Shown: piece by piece, positions 58,188 through 64,000 of the stretch
How positions within the stretch are numbered: the first letter of the stretch is position 1
Layout of the letters: the number at the start of each line of letters is the position of its first letter
DNA from: Gigantopelta aegis
Lineage: Eukaryota > Mollusca > Gastropoda > Neomphalida > Peltospiridae
Length of the DNA: 64,000 nucleotides
Direction of reading: 5' to 3'
Assembly: GCF_016097555.1 (NCBI RefSeq)
Contig: NC_054703.1
Coordinates: forward strand, 14,689,752 to 14,753,751
Translations under genes and position numbers: made by a program
The notes under the pieces: generated by a model
Database searches by the model: none
The model's input: the letters and a program-made list of their open reading frames with translations, nothing else
What the model was told of the DNA's origin: nothing

Positions 58188-58743
58188 TGTCATGGGGATC
58201 CTATAATACCCGTAACTGAATGAAACACGGTTATCCAAATATCTCTCCTAACTGTATATTAATAGATCTCTCTGTTACGGGCAGTTATACCCGCGTGGCT
58301 CGTCTAGGTAGGATCAGAGATAAGATCTATATATAAAGTATATGTAATATAGCACGTTTAGTTCACTAGAAAACACAACAAAAACACTATACACTTTGGA
58401 ATCTGTATTATACTACGCAGATAAATGTACTGCCGCAGTAGTTAATTAACAACAACAAATAATAACAACCCAGAACTGATCACTTAATTAGTTAATCTCT
58501 AGGTGTCTAATTTACACAATATTCTAATCACTTCACCGTGACACAACACCCACATGTGTGATAATTGAGAAACGCTTCCAGGGGAACTTAATTAATAAAG
58601 GAATTAAAACTCTATTCCTAACTGGTTAATCTTTGATTAACCCTTACTACTCGTTCAGTAACGTGTGATAATTGAGAAACGCTGCCAGGGGAACTTAAAA
58701 GGAATTACAACTCTATTCCTAACTGGTTAATTTTTAATTTTAA
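58188..58743 (-). repeat. LTR 5 (minus), truncated
   Basis: Starts tgtcatggggatcctata. It carries a duplicated aattgagaaacgctgccagg-type segment near 58665 and ends inside U3, joined directly to element C protease sequence. Confidence 0.8.
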
Positions 58744-59114
58744 TTAACACTGACTAGTCAAATCATTACCCAAGAAAACTCTTATGTTTTCAACAGGCAA
58801 GTCCTTCACAACACTCATAACGATTGGTCCGGTCACAAACTTCGAACACAAGAAAACGTTATGTAACCGGACAATCATTTTTTCTCCAGTATCTGAGGTT
58901 AAAGCCAAACTACGTCCTGTATCTGAATTCTCTATACCAGCTAAACACTCTTGCGTTATCAGTGACTGACTACAGCCGGTATCACGATAGATTGATATTG
59001 CCTTAGGACTCAATTCTTGTTTCACATCACAAACCATACCAGTGGACACATAGGGGTTTACTTTCTCTGCCATAGGACTAACCATTAACTCTCTCGCTAA
59101 CGGAGCTGACCTCA

Positions 59115-59127
<13 letters not shown>
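58744..59127 (-). pseudogene. Element C protease, truncated
   Basis: Minus strand, AISIYRDTGCSQSLIT and a segment ending IRVFLGNDLTSQ, cut at the LTR 5 junction. Integrase, RT and RNase H are absent from this copy. Confidence 0.82.
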
Positions 59128-60461
<1,334 letters not shown>

Positions 60462-60639
60462 GTCCGCACTTATTATTAATTAATTTTCTAGTGAACAACG
60501 CTGCTACTTCTAGTTAATTTGTAAAAATAATTTATAACAGCCCCATTTACAACTCGTCCTATGCGTGCTTAATCTCCACTACACTGAGCGTAGGCTATCC
60601 AGCACTTATTCATGAGATATGACGCACTTAATTAATTAC

Positions 60640-62177
60640 TTTTCTAGTCACGGGTATCCTAGTTACGGGTATCCTATAAAGCCCCCATTTACCCGTTTTA
60701 ACTATGAATGAAACGAGCGGTTATCCAAATATCCTCTAATACCCGTAACTGTAAATTTATCCAGATATCTCTCTCTGTAAATTTATTAGGTATCGGGCAG
60801 TTATACCCGCGTGTGGCTCGTCTAGGTAGGATCAGAGATAAGATCTATATATAAAGTATATGTAATATAGCACGTTTAGTTCACTAGAAAACACAACAAA
60901 AACACTATACACTTTGGAATCTGTATTACTACTACGCAGACAAATGTACTGCCGCAGTAGTTAATTAACAACAACAAATAATAACAACCCAGAACTGATC
61001 ACTTAATTAGTTAATCTCTAGGTGTCTAGTTTACACAATATTGTAATCACTTCACCGTGACACAACACCCACACGTGTGATAATTGAGAAACGCTTCCAG
61101 GAGAACTTAATTAATAAAGGAATTACAACTCTATTCCTAACTGGTTAATCTTTGATTAACCCTTACTACTCGTTCAATAACGTGTGATAATTGAGAAAGG
61201 CTGCCAGGAGAACTTAAAAGGAATTACAACTCTATTCCTAACTGGTTAATTTTTAATTAACCCTTAACTACTCATTCAGTAACCTTGTAACACAGAATTA
61301 ATACTGGTACCTATCACAATAAAGACAATAACCTACAGTTTACCTAGGTCTCTAGGATGACTGGCTAAGCCTTAATAATTATTTAGAACAGTGAGCCTAC
61401 AGTATACTGCGTCAGATGACCGGCAGCACCGTCTAAATAATATTGGTATAATACAGTATTAAAATATTTAAAGTCACATCAATCACATCAAGGTTATACA
61501 ACAGAGCAGAAATGATATTTACCAAGTCCAAACGGACGAACGTTTCCTGGAAGCCTTCCAATATGTTTCTCCCCGATATCTCTAAAACCCTTGCTATTTA
61601 TTATAAATCCGAATATCGCCTGGGGGTGCAAGGCGGTCCTCCCCCTATCAAGTGAATTTCCACAGCGACCAAGACGGCATATCTTTCTCTTAGATGACCA
61701 GACTGGCTGTCGCCATTCCGCGAGCATTCCTGGTCATAAACAGCACTACCGGAGTTAATACATAACTACTGGCCACATGACCTCCACACCTCGACTGGGT
61801 GTGTAATAGAAAAGCTCGACGACCGTCGCGCAGAGGTATCACGTAACAAAGTTGCCCACCTGGGCTTAAGTGCATATTGGGAACTGCACACGGCCCTCTA
61901 AACAATTAATATCGCCACAGGCGAAAATAATTTAAGAGCATGTGCCGTCACAGACGGTATATTTTCTTAGAAGCCTAGACTGGTTGTCACCTAGTTCGCT
62001 AGAAATACCAAGGTCGCGCGGAGGTATTATGTAACCAAGTTCCCATCTGGTCTAAGTGCATATTGGGACACAAGACTACCACCGTCGCGCGGGGGTATTA
62101 CGTAACCAAGCTGCACACAGCCCTCTAAAACAATTAACATCGCCACAGGCGAAAAGATAAGAGCATGTCCCGTCACA
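60640..62177 (-). repeat. LTR 6 (minus), composite of both U3 variants
   Basis: Begins near gtcacgggtatcctagttac, has an LTR end ccgtcaca at 61945-61952, then continues with U3 sequence of the LTR 2 type to a second ccgtcaca at 62170-62177. Possibly two overlapping LTRs. Confidence 0.7.
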
Positions 62178-62365
62178 CACTACAAGAGCACATTGATTAA
62201 TTAATCATCGGCTATTGGATGTCAAACATTTGGTAATTCTGACACTTAGTCATCAATCGAAACACGCTATATTTTTTTCATAATGCAACAAAGGTTCTTT
62301 TATATGCACATAACCACAGACAGGAAAGCCTTTGACAAGTTGTGGTGCACTGATTGGAACGATAA
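62178..62365 (-). mobile_element. SINE tail (type B) that served as insertion target
   Basis: Continues cactacaagagcacattgat and aatcatcggctattggatgt, right of the composite LTR cluster. Confidence 0.7.
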
Positions 62366-62460
62366 ACGATATATATATATAAATATATATATTTATTTAT
62401 TTATTTATATATATAAACAACAATAAAAAAGAAAGAAAAAAAAAGAAGAAAAAAAACAAA
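62366..62460. repeat. AT-rich microsatellite
   Basis: (AT)n, (TTTA)n and A-rich sequence. Confidence 0.85.
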
Positions 62461-62467
62461 CACCCAG

Positions 62468-62560
62468 AGTTGAATGGGTCCACCGAGGTGGTTCGATCCT
62501 GCGACGTAAGCACCTCAAGCGAGCACTCAATCGACTGAGCTAAATCCCGCCCGCTATATC
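62468..62560 (-). mobile_element. SINE head fragment (type C)
   Basis: In complement: ggcgggatttagctcagtcg, attgagtgctcgcttgaggt and ggatcgaaccacctcggtgg. Confidence 0.75.
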
Positions 62561-62800
62561 ACTTATACCGCTTTCATAGACGGACTACAACATGCACAAG
62601 TATACAAGTGTACAAGCTATCATATATTTTCATTCATTTTAACTTATTTTCATGAGTATAATCCAATTAAGATTCAAACACGATGTTCTGGACACACACC
62701 TCAGCTATCTGGGCTGTTTGTCTTGTCCGGGACAGTAGATATTAGTGGTTAGTAAGAGAAAACCCACTACTTTTAGTGTTCCATTAGTAGCGAGGGGTCG

Positions 62801-63080
62801 TCTATATCCACCATCGCACATACAGGATTACACATACCACGGCCTTTGGTATATACCAATCGTGGTGCCGTCTATATCCACCATCGCACATACAGGATTA
62901 CACATACCACGGCCTTTGGTATATACCAATCGTGGTGCCGTCTATATCCACCATCGCACATACAGGATTACACATACCACGGCCTTTGGTATATACCAAT
63001 CGTGGTGCCGTCTATATCCACCATCGCACATACAGGATTACACATACCACGGCCTTTGGTATATACCAATCGTGGTGCAC
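62801..63080. repeat. 70-bp tandem repeat, four identical units, made of SINE sequence
   Basis: tctatatccaccatcgcaca starts units at 62801, 62871, 62941 and 63011. The last unit runs on into the normal SINE body ctggctggaacgagtcc. Confidence 0.95.
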
Positions 63081-63114
63081 TGGCTGGAACGAGTCCACAT
63101 TCTGGCATCTTGAG

Positions 63115-63292
63115 TAACACAAAGCCTTGGGCACACATACCTCAGCTATCTAGGCTGTCCGTCCAGGTCTTACACCTATACCCATTGACTCGTTAAACTC
63201 GCTCTGGGCGGGAGCCGGTACCGGGCAGCGAACCCTGTACCTACCAGCCTTATGTCCGATGCCTTAACCATTAGACTACCGAGACCGGTGTG
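63115..63292 (-). mobile_element. SINE (family with 'gtctaatggttaagg' head)
   Basis: In complement the head is ccggtctcggtagtctaatg and ggctggtaggtacagggttc, followed by gagcgagtttaacgagtc and a short conserved end. Confidence 0.8.
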
Positions 63293-63555
63293 ATATATAA
63301 CTTTATTATATCACATTTAGTGAAATATCTTAAAATATCAGTGAAATAAGTGTTATCAGTCACTCAGTGACGATAACACATTTTTGAGTGAAATTTTCAC
63401 TATTTCACTCTAAAATCTGTTATCGTCACTGTAGAAAGTGTTATCTTCACTGTAAGAAAGCCAGAACTATTTTGTTGCTTGCATTTTATAAATAAAGGTA
63501 AATTGCCAAAACTTGTAATAAATAGAACATTTCATGTGTTTTGGGGTTTTTTTCA

Positions 63556-63668
63556 AATATGATAAATATATCATCTCGTGAAGTTTGCAATCATATCACA
63601 CTCGTCGCCCAAGCACGACTCGTGAGATATGATTGCAAACTTCACTTGAGATATAAATCATATTTGAC
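63556..63668. repeat. Foldback element close to the last C1GALT1 exon
   Basis: Arms caaatatgataaatatatca... and ...tataaatcatatttg, with gaagtttgcaatcatatc pairing with gatatgattgcaaacttc. The loop is about 15 bp, around cccaagc. Confidence 0.85.
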
Positions 63669-63728
63669 AAACAAACATGAAATGTTCTTTTTATTATATA
63701 ACTTTCTCCTTTTGTTTGTCTGTTTCAG

Positions 63729-63860
63729 GGAATTGACGGCATAAGCGACTACGCTATTACCTTTCACTATATTACGTCTTCGAACATGTACGTCTTGGAG
63801 TTCTTCATCTACCACTTGAGACCATACGGTATTATATCGGGAAACCAGGACCTAAACTGA
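63729..63860 (+). CDS. C1GALT1: C1GALT1-like galactosyltransferase, last coding exon
   Basis: Acceptor ctgtttcag ends at 63728. The exon opens in phase 0, as required by the donor at 45669. It encodes GIDGISDYAITFHYITSSNM and then IYHLRPYG before the TGA at 63858-63860. SDYAxxFHY and YHLRPYG match the C-terminal block of C1GALT1 (SDLAVSFHYV, YHLRPYGY in human). The CC pair that precedes SD in the human enzyme is GI here. The intron before it is about 18 kb, filled mostly by retrotransposons, and a foldback sequence lies about 60 bp before the acceptor. Confidence 0.9.
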   Translation, partial: GIDGISDYAITFHYITSSNMYVLEFFIYHLRPYGIISGNQDLN

Positions 63861-63881
63861 AGGATCCAGGACATTTGGAAC

Positions 63882-63907
63882 GGGGGGGGGGGGGGGGGGG
63901 GGGGGGA
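63882..63907. repeat. G homopolymer run
   Basis: About 25 G, just after the C1GALT1-like stop codon (3' UTR by inference). Confidence 0.95.
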
Positions 63908-64000
63908 GGAGGTGGGCGGCGTCTTTGTAGATGTTGCCTTTTGTTGGAAGATTCACGTTTCTGCATAGCAAATTATTAGGCTATTAAAAAAACAGCAAAT

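Overview
The window looks like intron-rich, repeat-dense metazoan nuclear DNA. Long (TC)n, (TG)n and (TA)n tracts, several tRNA-derived SINE families, TTAA-type MITEs, a Harbinger transposon and Ty3/gypsy debris all point to a marine mollusc or another lophotrochozoan. That assignment is inference from repeat style and from the two host genes. I see no bacterial genes, operons or CRISPR.

Host genes. (1) Positions 1985-5295 (+) hold the last three coding exons of a calmodulin-like EF-hand protein with a poly-Glu tail; its 5' exons lie upstream of the window. (2) Positions 41392-63860 (+) hold an apparently near-complete core-1 beta-1,3-galactosyltransferase (C1GALT1-like) gene in three coding exons. 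Its second intron is about 18 kb and is mostly a nested cluster of Ty3/gypsy elements.

Mobile-element layout. 1-23 kb: SINEs, TTAA MITEs, a TIR transposon carrying two nested insertions, four tandem satellites and many microsatellites. 23.6-28.7 kb: a PIF/Harbinger element (23874-27570) inserted in frame into an unrecognised Pro-rich ORF. 30.1-33.6 kb: a 5'-truncated Tx1/L1-like LINE with a target-site duplication of at least 26 bp. 33.8-38.9 kb: an inverted duplication flanking a decayed DNA-virus-like cluster (packaging ATPase, CCHC zinc finger, acidic protein), one gene of which is interrupted by an unusual SINE with a 12-bp duplication. 38.9-39.6 kb: a LINE fragment running up to a 200-N gap, beyond which sequence from 28.0-28.6 kb is repeated. 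46.7-62.2 kb: a composite of LTRs and three decayed Ty3/gypsy elements in which integrase precedes the RT/RNase H region (Gmr1-like order). No copy retains an RT core, and all three gags contain a (GA)n tract translated as Arg-Glu repeats.

The most informative observations are: RT-less Gmr1-like elements with a microsatellite inside gag; an intronic tandem array that copies the EF-hand splice acceptor and exon start; the virus-like cluster; the ORF split in frame by Harbinger; and unrelated SINE heads sharing one 3' tail.
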